The notes under the pieces are model-generated. The model worked only from the letters and a program-made list of their open reading frames with translations, made no database searches and was not told the origin of the DNA. From an uncultured Eubacteriales bacterium (GTDB taxonomy: Bacteria; Bacillota; Clostridia; Oscillospirales; Oscillospiraceae), in contig URVR01000013.1 of NCBI GenBank assembly GCA_900551355.1, positions 1-17,688 of the forward strand: a stretch of 17,688 bases of DNA, written 5' to 3'. Position numbers and translations under genes: made by a program. How positions within the stretch are numbered: position 1 is the first letter of the stretch; every line of letters starts with the position of its first letter. Shown here one piece after another: positions 1-7,383 of this stretch.

Positions 1-607
1 CGTATATCCAGTCGGCTATGTAGTCGACCTCTGCGGACTGCGGATATTCGCCGCGTTTGAATACGGCAAAATTGTCCGCCTCATCTATCATAGTAAGGGT
101 GTCAGCCGACGGGTCATAGGTCAGCGTCAGGGATTTCTCTCCCCAGCTGTAATATATATCAGCTCCTGCGTCCGTTATGGCATAGCTATACTCCTGCTCG
201 ATACCCACAGTTCCGTTTCTGACCAGGACTTCCTCGCTGTTGAAAATAAGCTGCAACTGCTCCGTAAGCCCGTTCGCGAACGCGTAATCCCAGTAATCCT
301 GCCCGTTTACGCTGACGGCGCTCCATGTTCCGTAAATCCAGTCGGCTATGTACCCGCCCTGCTCCTCTGGCGCGGGCGTATCCTGCGTAGCTTCCGTCTG
401 CGCGGCGGTGGTTTCTGCCGGCTCAGGAACCGCTTCCGTCTCGGAGACTTCCTCCGGCTGCTCTGTCGGCGCTGCGCTGGTTGTGACCTCCGCCGTGGAG
501 CTGTCGGTCTGCAAGGAGCTTTCACTCTGGCTGGAAGCACTCCCGGTGCAGCCTGCTGCGAGTACTATATAAGAAATAAGTACTGCGGCTGCCATGTATT
601 TTTTCAT
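1..607 (-). CDS. Repeat-containing lipoprotein, N-terminal part (runs off the left edge)
   Basis: The frame begins at ATG 607 and stays open to base 1, giving 202 codons with no stop. The first 20 residues are a lipoprotein signal peptide: MKKY, a hydrophobic stretch, then lipobox LAAGC with the lipidated Cys at residue 20. Residues about 21-85 are a Ser/Thr/Pro/Glu-rich linker, as expected for a spacer between membrane and folded domain. From residue 86 an aromatic domain starts with YIADWIYGTW and runs through beta-strand-like segments; the same opening (YIADWIY) returns at residue 196, so domains of about 110 residues repeat in tandem. A GGGGTG ribosome binding site sits 7 bases before the ATG. 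The domain resembles small lipocalin-like surface modules, but I do not recognise the family and assign no function. It is divergent from hcp. Confidence 0.75.
   Translation of the reverse strand, partial: MKKYMAAAVLISYIVLAAGCTGSASSQSESSLQTDSSTAEVTTSAAPTEQPEEVSETEAVPEPAETTAAQTEATQDTPAPEEQGGYIADWIYGTWSAVSVNGQDYWDYAFANGLTEQLQLIFNSEEVLVRNGTVGIEQEYSYAITDAGADIYYSWGEKSLTLTYDPSADTLTMIDEADNFAVFKRGEYPQSAEVDYIADWIY
2..352 (-). repeat. 330-bp tandem domain repeat in the lipoprotein gene
   Basis: Bases 2-22 and 332-352 match at 20 of 21 positions and are exactly 330 bp (110 codons) apart in the same reading frame. Both encode the YIADWIYG opening of the extracellular domain. Only the start of the left copy is visible, so the number of repeats and overall identity cannot be judged. 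Confidence 0.7.
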
Positions 608-624
608 ATTATCACCCCATTGAT

Positions 625-653
625 ATTGTATCACATTTCGCGCTTTTTCGCAA
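625..653 (-). promoter_or_regulatory. SigA-type promoter of the lipoprotein gene
   Basis: Read on the minus strand: -35 TTGCGA (648-653), a 17-bp spacer, and -10 TACAAT (625-630). The expected start of transcription lies about 10 bp before the ribosome binding site of the lipoprotein gene. Confidence 0.65.
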
Positions 654-686
654 TAGCGGAGTGATTTATTTTTTCCGGTGTATTAT

Positions 687-701
687 CCCGAAAATTACGG
701 G
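687..701. promoter_or_regulatory. Short inverted repeat upstream of hcp
   Basis: CCCG, 7 bp, CGGG lies 45 bp before the hcp start. Arms this short arise often by chance in GC-rich DNA. It is noted because hcp genes are usually controlled by nitrosative-stress regulators of the FNR/CRP (HcpR) type; I do not see a convincing HcpR or FNR box, nor a clear -35/-10 pair for hcp. Confidence 0.2.
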
Positions 702-746
702 AACTATATGCACATACCCCACATTATAAAGAAAGGACACTGCACA

Positions 747-2318
747 ATGAAAGACATGTTTTGCTTCCAGTGCCAGCAGACCGCCGGCAACAAGGGCTGC
801 GTCCGCACCGGCGTATGCGGCAAGCAGCCCGAAACCGCCAATTTGCAGGATGACCTGCTCCGTGAGCTGATCCGGCTGGCGGAGGCCGCGGAGCGCCGGG
901 GCCAGCACAGCCGCGAGGCGTCCCGCCTGCTGATGGACGGGCTTTTCACCACGCTGACCAACGTGAACTTCGACAACGCCGCCATCCGCCGCTTCACCGA
1001 CCGCGTCATTGCGGAGCGTCAACGTCTGGGCGGCGGCGAAACGCCGGTGGTCGATCTTTGGAAGGGCGAGACGGACATCGTCTCCCTGCGTTCCACACTG
1101 CTCTTCGGCATGAAGGGCATGGCCGCCTATGCCCACCATGCCCTGAATCTGGGGTATGAGGATGAGGCGGTGACGGACTGGTTCTACAGGGGTCTGTGCG
1201 CCGTCAACCAGGAGCACTCCGTGGAGGATTGGCTGGCCCTCATCATGGAATTCGGCCAGGTGAACTTTCAGTGCATGGCTCTGCTGGACCGCGCCAACAC
1301 CGGCACCTTCGGCGATCCGGTGCCCACCCGTGTGAACACGGACATCAAAAAAGGCCCGTTCATCGTGGTCTCCGGCCACGATCTGGAGGATCTGCACCAG
1401 CTTCTGGAGCAGACAAAGGGTAAAGGCATCAACATTTACACCCATTGCGAGATGCTGCCCACCCACGGTTATCCCCGGCTGAAAGCGTATCCCCATCTGG
1501 CGGGCAACTTCGGCACGGCGTGGCAGAGCCAGCAGACGGAGTTCGACGCTATCCCCGCGCCGGTGCTGTTCACCACCAACTGCCTGATGCCGCCCCGGCC
1601 AAGCTACGCCGACCGGGTATACACCACCTCCGTGGTGGGCTACGACGGTCTGACCCACATCACTGCCGACGAAAACGGCCGCAAGGACTTCTCTCCCCTC
1701 ATCCGGCAGGCGCTGGAGCTGGGCGGCTACGACCATGACCACAGTATGAGCGGCATCAACGGCGGCCACATGCTGACCACCGGCTTCGGTCATGCGGCGG
1801 TGCTGTCCCACGCGGAGGCCATCATCGCCGCCGTCAGAAGCGGCGCCGTGAAGCACATCTTTCTGGTGGGCGGCTGCGACGGCGCGCACCCCGGCCGCAA
1901 CTACTACACGGAGTTCGTAAAGCAGACGCCCATGGACTCACTGGTGCTGACGCTGGCCTGCGGCAAGTACCGCTTCAACGATCTGGATCTGGGCGAGATC
2001 GGCGGCCTGCCCCGCATTCTGGACATGGGCCAGTGCAACGACGCCTACAGCGCCGTCACCGTGGCACTGGCGCTGGCGGAGGCCTTCGGCTGCACCGTCA
2101 ACGATCTGCCGCTGACGCTGGTACTGTCGTGGTATGAGCAGAAGGCGGTGTGCATCCTGCTGAGCCTGCTGGCGCTGGGCGTGAAGAACATGTACCTCGG
2201 CCCCACCCTGCCGGCGTTCCTGTCAGAGTCCGTGGTGAAGATCCTGGTGGAAACCTACGGGCTCCAGCCTATCACCGCGCCGGAGCAGGATATGGACGCC
2301 ATCCTCCACCGGGGATAA
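747..2318 (+). CDS. hcp: Hybrid-cluster protein / hydroxylamine reductase
   Basis: Cytoplasmic Fe-S protein of 523 residues that reduces NO (and hydroxylamine in vitro), protecting against nitrosative stress. The N-terminal cluster motif is C6-x2-C9-x8-C18-x5-C24, the class I form typical of strict anaerobes. The hybrid-cluster ligands are all present by motif: H211 (SGHD), E235 (HCEML), C279 (TTNCLMPP), C377 (GGCDGAHPG, the persulfide cysteine), C405 (LACGKYRFN), C430 (MGQCND), E464 and K466 (SWYEQK). Length matches class I family members. The ATG at 747 follows GAAAGGA by a normal spacing and opens with the conserved MKDMFCFQCQQ; an in-frame ATG at 678 would add 23 unconserved residues. The NADH-oxidoreductase partner Hcr is not adjacent. 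hcp is a single-gene unit ending in a strong terminator. Confidence 0.96.
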   Translation: MKDMFCFQCQQTAGNKGCVRTGVCGKQPETANLQDDLLRELIRLAEAAERRGQHSREASRLLMDGLFTTLTNVNFDNAAIRRFTDRVIAERQRLGGGETPVVDLWKGETDIVSLRSTLLFGMKGMAAYAHHALNLGYEDEAVTDWFYRGLCAVNQEHSVEDWLALIMEFGQVNFQCMALLDRANTGTFGDPVPTRVNTDIKKGPFIVVSGHDLEDLHQLLEQTKGKGINIYTHCEMLPTHGYPRLKAYPHLAGNFGTAWQSQQTEFDAIPAPVLFTTNCLMPPRPSYADRVYTTSVVGYDGLTHITADENGRKDFSPLIRQALELGGYDHDHSMSGINGGHMLTTGFGHAAVLSHAEAIIAAVRSGAVKHIFLVGGCDGAHPGRNYYTEFVKQTPMDSLVLTLACGKYRFNDLDLGEIGGLPRILDMGQCNDAYSAVTVALALAEAFGCTVNDLPLTLVLSWYEQKAVCILLSLLALGVKNMYLGPTLPAFLSESVVKILVETYGLQPITAPEQDMDAILHRG

Positions 2319-2321
2319 AGA

Positions 2322-2349
2322 AAAAGAGACGGCTCTCGCCGTCTCTTTT
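2322..2349. terminator. Bidirectional terminator between hcp and the MATE gene
   Basis: A perfect 12-bp stem (2322-2333 with 2338-2349) closes a 4-base TCTC loop. It starts 4 bases after the hcp stop and ends one base before the MATE stop codon (2351-2353). Flanking A and T runs give a U-tract in both directions, so one hairpin can end both convergent transcripts. Confidence 0.9.
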
Positions 2350-2350
2350 C

Positions 2351-3817
2351 TTATGCCTGACCGCCCCGCAGGTAACGGTAGTCCATCCGCATAATGTTGC
2401 GGATCAGCGGCACGCACAGCACCGCGTCGGCGGCGATCCACGCCATGGGATCGGCGGCGCACAGCGCGTAAAACGCCAGCGGAGGCGCGGAGGCGCTGAC
2501 CATGCCGCCTGCCACAGCGGCGGGCAGCAGCAGGCACACGGCGATCCGGGCCACCAGCTCCGCCGCACCGGCGCCCAGCACAAAGGACGGCCGTCCAATG
2601 CCCTGTACGCAGTTGCGGATGAGGAAAACGCCGCCCAAAAACGGGTACATGGCAAAGTCCACATAGAGGAGCGCATTGCCAAAGCGCACCGTCTCCGCCG
2701 TCACCTTATCGGCGCTGAGGAACACATGGAAGTAGAGGTCGTTGACGGTCAGCAGCATACCGAGACCCACGCCGCACAGCACGATACCGCCCATGACGAT
2801 CATGCTCTGGAGCGTACCCTTTTTGATGCGGTCATACCGTCCCGCTCCCAGATTCTGGGCGGTGAAGCTGGTCATAGCCGTACCCAGCGCATTCATGGGC
2901 GTCATCATCAGGTTGGACAGCTTATTGGCCGCACCGAAGCCGTTCTGGGCGGCGCTGGACACCATGCGCCCGTCCAGCATATCGAACTTCACCACCACGC
3001 TCTGCATGACGATGATGCCGATGGCCAGCACGGAAAATTGCAGTCCCAGCGGGATGCCCCGGCTCACATGGCGGCGCACGTCGTACTTCGTGATGCGCCA
3101 GTCCTCCCGCTTCAGGCGGATCTCCGGATAGCGGGCAAAGGCGTAGCAGAAGCAGGCCACAGTGCTGATGAGCTGGGCGGATACGGTGGCGGCGGCCGCG
3201 CCCGCCACGCCCCAGTGGAATTTCAGGATGAACAGCAGATCCAGCCCCACATTCAGCAGGGTGGAAAACAGCAGGAACAGCAGCGGCGTCACGGAATCGC
3301 CCATGCTGCGCAGGAAGGAGCAGATGAAGTTATAAAACAGCTGCGCGCCGATGCCCACGAAGATGATAAAGCAGTAGGTATAGGCGGCGCGGTAAACCTC
3401 CGCGTCCTTCGGCGTCACGTTGATCCACGCCAGCATGGGGTTCAGCAGGAGCAGTGCCAGCGTCGTCAAAATCACCGTCAGCGCGGCGGACAGGACGATC
3501 TGGGTGGCAAGGCTGCGGCGGACGCCGGCGTTGTTCTGGGCGCCCACATGGCAGGAGGTCACCACGCAGAAGCCGGCGCTGACGCCGAAGGCGAATTGCA
3601 GGAAGATGAACACCAGCGCGTTCGTATCGTTGACGCCCGCCACCTCCTGCGCCGTCAGCGTCTGACCCACGATGGCGGCATCACTGATGGAATAGACCTG
3701 CTGGAGCAGGTAGGACAATATCACCGGCAGTGAAAACACCAGAATGGTTTTCCAGCACGTCCCCTGCGTCAGGTCCAGCGGATGAAAAAGCTGAATATTG
3801 GTCTTTTTTGCAGACAT
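2351..3817 (-). CDS. MATE-family multidrug/cation efflux protein
   Basis: Inner-membrane antiporter of 488 residues expected to export drugs or metabolites using a Na+ or H+ gradient. The N-terminus reads TWKTILVFSLPVILSYLLQQVYSISDAAIVG-like (family hallmark Pro and Asp in the first helix and loop), and about 12 hydrophobic helices follow in two similar halves; the second half has QNGFGAANKLSNLMMTPMNALGTAM and FTAQNLGAGRYDRIKKG, typical of the MATE repeat. I use ATG 3817 because GGAGG ends 8 bases upstream; an in-frame GTG at 3826 overlaps that same ribosome binding site and is unlikely. It is monocistronic, divergent from the FecCD permease and convergent with hcp. The substrate cannot be told from sequence. 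Confidence 0.92.
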   Translation of the reverse strand: MSAKKTNIQLFHPLDLTQGTCWKTILVFSLPVILSYLLQQVYSISDAAIVGQTLTAQEVAGVNDTNALVFIFLQFAFGVSAGFCVVTSCHVGAQNNAGVRRSLATQIVLSAALTVILTTLALLLLNPMLAWINVTPKDAEVYRAAYTYCFIIFVGIGAQLFYNFICSFLRSMGDSVTPLLFLLFSTLLNVGLDLLFILKFHWGVAGAAAATVSAQLISTVACFCYAFARYPEIRLKREDWRITKYDVRRHVSRGIPLGLQFSVLAIGIIVMQSVVVKFDMLDGRMVSSAAQNGFGAANKLSNLMMTPMNALGTAMTSFTAQNLGAGRYDRIKKGTLQSMIVMGGIVLCGVGLGMLLTVNDLYFHVFLSADKVTAETVRFGNALLYVDFAMYPFLGGVFLIRNCVQGIGRPSFVLGAGAAELVARIAVCLLLPAAVAGGMVSASAPPLAFYALCAADPMAWIAADAVLCVPLIRNIMRMDYRYLRGGQA

Positions 3818-3855
3818 AAGGGGCACCTCCCCGTAGTTTTCTTTCCAGAATGCGT

Positions 3856-3884
3856 ATATTATCCCCGAAAACCGAAAATGTCAA
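3856..3884 (-). promoter_or_regulatory. Promoter of the MATE gene
   Basis: Minus strand: perfect -35 TTGACA (3879-3884), a 17-bp spacer, and -10 TAATAT (3856-3861), with GATAAT as a close alternative register. An inverted repeat GTGCA-GAA-TGCAC (3886-3898) touches the upstream edge of the -35 and could be an operator. Confidence 0.7.
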
Positions 3885-3927
3885 TGTGCAGAATGCACGA
3901 TACCGCCGAACCATCCCCCCTACCCGC

Positions 3928-3956
3928 TTGTGCGAAATTCGCGTTTGTTGTATAAT
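3928..3956 (+). promoter_or_regulatory. Promoter of the FecCD/ABC operon with a palindrome in the spacer
   Basis: -35 TTGTGC (3928-3933), a 17-bp spacer, and perfect -10 TATAAT (3951-3956). The palindrome GCGAA-A-TTCGC (3932-3942) overlaps the -35 and the spacer, a normal place for a repressor operator. It does not resemble a Fur or DtxR box. Confidence 0.65.
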
Positions 3957-3990
3957 ACCCTATATTTGCCCCGCACGGAGGAGGACACAC

Positions 3991-5049
3991 ATGGACGGCA
4001 GGACTTCCCGGACACGGAAAAACACAGCAGTGCTCGGCATATTGGCTGTCGCGGTGGCGCTGGCCGCCTTCGCCTGCGTGCTGGTGGGCTCGTCCCACAT
4101 GACTGTGGCGGCATGCTTCGACGCCCTGCTGGGCCGGGCAGATGGCGCGGCGGCGCGGATCATCTGGAACATCCGCATCCCCCGGCTGCTGGCGGCCCTC
4201 ATTGCCGGGGCGGGGCTGTCCGTGTCGGGTCTCATCATGCAGACCACGCTGGGCAACGCCATGGCCTCCCCGTCTACGCTGGGTGTGTCCAACGCGGCGG
4301 TGTTCGGCGCCAATCTGTCCATCATCGCCTTTTCCGGCGGCTTTCTCTCCACCGGCAACAACCTTGCCAACTACGGCGTAGGCGTCAGCCCCTTCGCCAC
4401 ATCGCTGCTGGCGTTCCTGTTCGCCGCCGCGTCCATTCTGCTGATCCTGGGGCTGTGCCGCCTGCGGTCGTTCTCCCCCAATGTGGTGGTGCTGGCCGGC
4501 ATCGCCATCGGTGCCATGTGGACGGCGGCCACCACCGTCCTGCAGTTCTACGCCACGGACGTGGGGCTGTCGGCGGCGGTGATCTGGAGCTTCGGCGATC
4601 TGGGCCGGGCCACCTACCGCACGGACTGGATCATGCTGGCCGTGGTGGCGGCGGGCACGGCGTTCTTCCTCCTGCTGTCATGGCGCTACAACGCGCTGCT
4701 CAGCGGCGGCGACACCGCCGGGACACTGGGCGTCAACGTGGCGCTGCTGCGCTTTGTCTCTTTGCTGACCGCCTCCGTCATGACGGCGGTGTGCGTGTCG
4801 TTTCTGGGCGTCATCGGCTTTGTGGGCATCATCTGCCCCCACACTGTCAAGCGCCTGCTGGGGCAGGATCACCGCTGGTCCATCCCCGCCTCCGCCCTCA
4901 GCGGCAGCCTGTTGCTGCTGCTGGCGGATCTGCTGTCCCGCAGTCTGGGCAGCGGCTCGGCGCTGCCGGTGGGTGCCATCACCTCCCTGCTGGGCGCACC
5001 GTTCTTCCTGACCATCATCTTCGCCCGAAAGGAGACTGCCGCATGCTGA
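3991..5049 (+). CDS. FecCD/BtuC-type ABC transporter permease
   Basis: Membrane subunit (352 residues) of a type II ABC importer for iron-siderophore, heme, cobalamin or a similar chelate. Family hallmarks visible: RIPRLLAALIAGAGLSVSG followed by Q-T-LGN-ASPSTLGVSN (residues 63-101), and FLGVIGFVGIICPHTVKRLLG-DHR near residues 271-295, which includes the loop that contacts the ATPase. About ten hydrophobic helices are present and the length is normal. ATG 3991 follows GGAGGAGGA at ideal distance; upstream in-frame ATGs lie before the promoter -10 and are excluded. The stop overlaps the ATPase start (ATGCTGA), so the two are translationally coupled. No substrate-binding protein gene is adjacent, which is unusual for this family; it must be elsewhere or shared. 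Confidence 0.93.
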   Translation: MDGRTSRTRKNTAVLGILAVAVALAAFACVLVGSSHMTVAACFDALLGRADGAAARIIWNIRIPRLLAALIAGAGLSVSGLIMQTTLGNAMASPSTLGVSNAAVFGANLSIIAFSGGFLSTGNNLANYGVGVSPFATSLLAFLFAAASILLILGLCRLRSFSPNVVVLAGIAIGAMWTAATTVLQFYATDVGLSAAVIWSFGDLGRATYRTDWIMLAVVAAGTAFFLLLSWRYNALLSGGDTAGTLGVNVALLRFVSLLTASVMTAVCVSFLGVIGFVGIICPHTVKRLLGQDHRWSIPASALSGSLLLLLADLLSRSLGSGSALPVGAITSLLGAPFFLTIIFARKETAAC

Positions 5050-5807
5050 CCGTGGAGCATCTGACCTATCGCTATGACCGCCGCGGCGCTCCGGTGCTGC
5101 GAGACGTGGATCTGACGCTGGAAAGCGGCGAGATCGGTATCCTGCTGGGCTGCAACGGCTCCGGCAAGACCACGCTGTTCAAGAACCTGCTGGGCATCTG
5201 CACCCCCGACTCCGGCTCCATCCGCTTCGATGGGCAGGAGCTGACCGCCCTGTCCCGCCGCCGCCGGGCGCAGTATATCGCCTATGTGCCGCAGGACATC
5301 CGGTTCGGGGAGCTGACGGTGTTCGACTCCGTGCTGCTGGGGCGGCTGTCCCGCTTCGGCTTACAGGCCGGCCCCACAGACCGCGCCGCCGCAGCGCGGG
5401 TGCTGGCGGACATGGGGCTTGCCCCGCTGGCAGCGCGCAGCGTGGCGGAGCTGTCCGGCGGTGAACGGCAAAAGGTAGCCATCGCCCGGGCGCTGGCGCA
5501 GGAGCCGCGGCTGCTGGTGCTGGACGAGCCCACCGGCAATCTGGACGTTTCCAATGAGCATCTGCTGATGCGCGAGGCAAAAAAAGCGGCTCAGGAGCGG
5601 CACATTGCCGTCCTGAGTTCGCTGCACGATCTGAACCAGGCGCTGGCCTTCGGGGATCGCTTCTTCTTTCTGAAGGACGGCGTTATCCGCTACGCCGTCA
5701 CCCGCGACGCCGTCACGGAGGATATGCTCCGCGACGTGTTCGGCCCGGAGCTGCGTCTGGCGGAGGTGGACGGCGAAAAGGTCGTTCTGCACCGCCGCGC
5801 CGGCTGA
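5043..5807 (+). CDS. ABC transporter ATP-binding protein (FecE/BtuD type)
   Basis: Cytoplasmic ATPase of 254 residues that powers the permease encoded just upstream. Order of motifs: Walker A GCNGSGKT (36-43), Q-loop Gln84 (YVPQD), signature LSGGERQ (137-143), Walker B LLVLDEP (157-163) with catalytic Glu162, and H-loop His195 (SSLHDLNQAL). The SLHDLNQA form of the H-loop is typical of iron-siderophore/cobalamin importers. The gene overlaps the permease stop by 7 bases, has no separate promoter, and converges with the next gene, leaving 4 bases between the two stop codons. A 7-bp inverted repeat (5797-5803 with 5818-5824) spans both stops but lacks a U-tract, so I do not call it a terminator. 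Confidence 0.93.
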   Translation: MLTVEHLTYRYDRRGAPVLRDVDLTLESGEIGILLGCNGSGKTTLFKNLLGICTPDSGSIRFDGQELTALSRRRRAQYIAYVPQDIRFGELTVFDSVLLGRLSRFGLQAGPTDRAAAARVLADMGLAPLAARSVAELSGGERQKVAIARALAQEPRLLVLDEPTGNLDVSNEHLLMREAKKAAQERHIAVLSSLHDLNQALAFGDRFFFLKDGVIRYAVTRDAVTEDMLRDVFGPELRLAEVDGEKVVLHRRAG

Positions 5808-5811
5808 CGCC

Positions 5812-6690
5812 TCACACCCGGCGCCACAGCATGCGGTTGTCCGCAAACTCCGCCGCCACGCGGCCCATATCCTTCAGCCACGTCAGGTAGGAGCGCACCG
5901 TAGCGCCCACCAGCGCGTACTGCTCAAAGGTCATGGCCATGCCGTACCGGTCGAACAGCGCCTTCAGCAGCTCCTCAAAGGTCAGCGGCGCGGCGCACAG
6001 CGCCGTGATGGCGTCGCCTACCTCCTGTACCGTGTCGATGTTGTACCGGGCCAGCGGCGCGATGTCCTCCGTCACCTCTGCGTGGGCGGGGACGAACGCC
6101 CTGGCCTCCATTTTTTCCACCGTCTCCAGCGTGGCGAGATACGCGCCCACATCGTAGATGTAGCCGATGCGGTACTTCTCCAGCGTCTCCCGGCTGGATA
6201 CGCAGTCTGCCAGATACACCACGTCGTCCGGTGTACGGAAGCCCACCATATCCATGCAGTGGCCGGGCAGCGGCAGCAGCTCCACCCCATCCGGCAGCAC
6301 CTCCGCCGTCAGGTACGCCGCATCGCTCTCCTGGGCCATGAGGAATTTGTGCCGCAGTTCCCTGGGCGGACAGCCGCCGTACAGCAGGGACGGCTCCAGC
6401 ACCGTGTGGCGGGTGAAGGCGCACTCCGCGCCGGGCGCGTACACGCGGCAGCCCGTCTGGCTCTGCAGATACCGGTTCCCGCCGATGTGGTCGGCATGGG
6501 AATGGGTGTTGTAGATGGCCGTCAGGCGCCAGCCGTTTTTGTCCAGGATCTGCCGGGCCTTGCGCCCTGCGTCCTTGTCGCTGCCGCTGTCGATGAGGCA
6601 CACGTCCGTGTCGTTCAGCCGCACAAGGCCGATCTTGGCGGGACTCTGCACATAGTAGCTGCTGCCGGACACCTGTATCAGTTCGTACAT
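5812..6690 (-). CDS. MBL-fold metallohydrolase
   Basis: Cytoplasmic hydrolase of 292 residues with the dinuclear metal signature: H63-S-H65-A-D67-H68 (THSHADHIGG), H144 (LPGHCMDMVG), D162 (LADCV) and H203 (PAHAEV). A helical C-terminal region (about 215-292) is longer than the bare MBL domain and resembles the winged-helix-like tail of larger MBL hydrolases such as the LACTB2 and YflN-like groups. The substrate is unknown; thioesters, lactones or other esters are typical for relatives. The ATG follows AGGAGGG by 9 bases and is served by a consensus promoter. It appears to be monocistronic and converges with the ABC ATPase. Confidence 0.9.
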   Translation of the reverse strand: MYELIQVSGSSYYVQSPAKIGLVRLNDTDVCLIDSGSDKDAGRKARQILDKNGWRLTAIYNTHSHADHIGGNRYLQSQTGCRVYAPGAECAFTRHTVLEPSLLYGGCPPRELRHKFLMAQESDAAYLTAEVLPDGVELLPLPGHCMDMVGFRTPDDVVYLADCVSSRETLEKYRIGYIYDVGAYLATLETVEKMEARAFVPAHAEVTEDIAPLARYNIDTVQEVGDAITALCAAPLTFEELLKALFDRYGMAMTFEQYALVGATVRSYLTWLKDMGRVAAEFADNRMLWRRV

Positions 6691-6719
6691 CGTAGGACCC
6701 TCCTGCCGCGTTTTCTGTC

Positions 6720-6748
6720 ATTATACGGTATTTCCCAGGGACACGCAA
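6720..6748 (-). promoter_or_regulatory. Promoter of the MBL hydrolase at 5812-6690
   Basis: Minus strand: -35 TTGCGT (6743-6748), a 17-bp spacer, and perfect -10 TATAAT (6720-6725). The AGGAGG ribosome binding site begins about 15 bp downstream of the -10. Confidence 0.75.
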
Positions 6749-6764
6749 GTCTCAATGTACGCAG

Positions 6765-6797
6765 AAGCACCGGCTCCGCCTGACGGAGCCGGTGCTT
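6765..6797 (-). terminator. Terminator of the methyltransferase/MBL/ABC-remnant operon
   Basis: A perfect 14-bp GC-rich stem (6765-6778 with 6784-6797) with a 5-base loop lies 4 bases beyond the stop codon of the ABC remnant. In that direction the following T-tract is short (TTCT), but the stem is very stable. It also insulates the promoter at 6720-6748. Confidence 0.75.
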
Positions 6798-6801
6798 TTC
6801 C

Positions 6802-7383
6802 TTATGCCTTTTCCAGTGTCCACTGCTGGCTCTCGGTCTGCAGCCGCACCATGTGGGCGAACAGCCCCTCCTTCTGCAGCAGTTCCGCCGGCGATCCCTG
6901 CTCGGCCACCGCGCCGTCCTTCAGCACCACGATCTGATCTGCCCCGGAGACAGTGCGCATCCGGTGGGCGATGATCAGCACCGTCTTGTTCCGGATCAGC
7001 CGGGACACGGTGGTCTTGCCGCCGCCAGAGGGCCCCACCAGCGCCGTGACCTCGCCCTGCTTCGCGGTGAAGGACACATCCCGGAGCACCGTCTCGCCGG
7101 AGTTGTAGGCAAAGCCCACGTGGTCGAACACGATGTCGCAGCCCTGATTGGTCAGCGTCTCGCTGCCGGTCTGGACAGGGTATTCCAGTATCTCGTTCAT
7201 GCGGCCCACATTGGTGCGCATGGCGATGACCGCCGCCAGATTCTGCAGTGCCCCCTGCATGGGGTCGTACAGCCGGGAGGCCACCAGCAGGAAGAGGAAC
7301 AGCGTCAGGATGTCGATGCTGCCGCCTATCAGCAGCACCGAGCCGGTCAGCGCCACGGAGGCGATGCCCAGCTTCAGCACCAT
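6802..7383 (-). pseudogene. Remnant of an ABC exporter (TMD-NBD half-transporter), truncated and internally deleted
   Basis: The 193-residue frame begins in the last transmembrane helix of a type IV (MsbA/MdlB-like) exporter (about residues 1-45) and continues into the ATPase domain: FDHVGFAYNSGETVLRDVSF, then Walker A GPSGGGKTT (about 117-125). Directly after VSRLI it jumps to RNKTVLIIAHRMRTVSGADQIVVLKDG, which is the H-loop region. The roughly 110 residues that normally lie between are absent, so there is no Q-loop, no LSGGQ signature and no Walker B. The N-terminal five helices are also missing. The remaining frame is intact but cannot encode a working ATPase, so I call it a pseudogene. 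Its ATG overlaps the stop of the upstream gene by 10 bases at what looks like a deletion joint. Confidence 0.85.

Noticed and set aside
666..1889. Long open frame (407 codons) on the minus strand
   Set aside because: It lies antisense within hcp, which has all catalytic residues; the frame is a by-product of GC-rich codon use and resembles no family.
2150..3733. Long open frame (527 codons) on the plus strand
   Set aside because: It runs through the end of hcp and antisense to the MATE gene; His/Gln/Arg-rich low-complexity translation, no motif, no ribosome site.
3818..3826. GTG start for the MATE gene at 3826
   Set aside because: The GTG overlaps the GGAGG that serves the ATG at 3817, leaving no ribosome site for itself.
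5797..5824. Inverted repeat between the convergent ABC ATPase and MBL stops as a terminator
   Set aside because: 7-bp arms with a 14-base loop and no T-tract on either strand.
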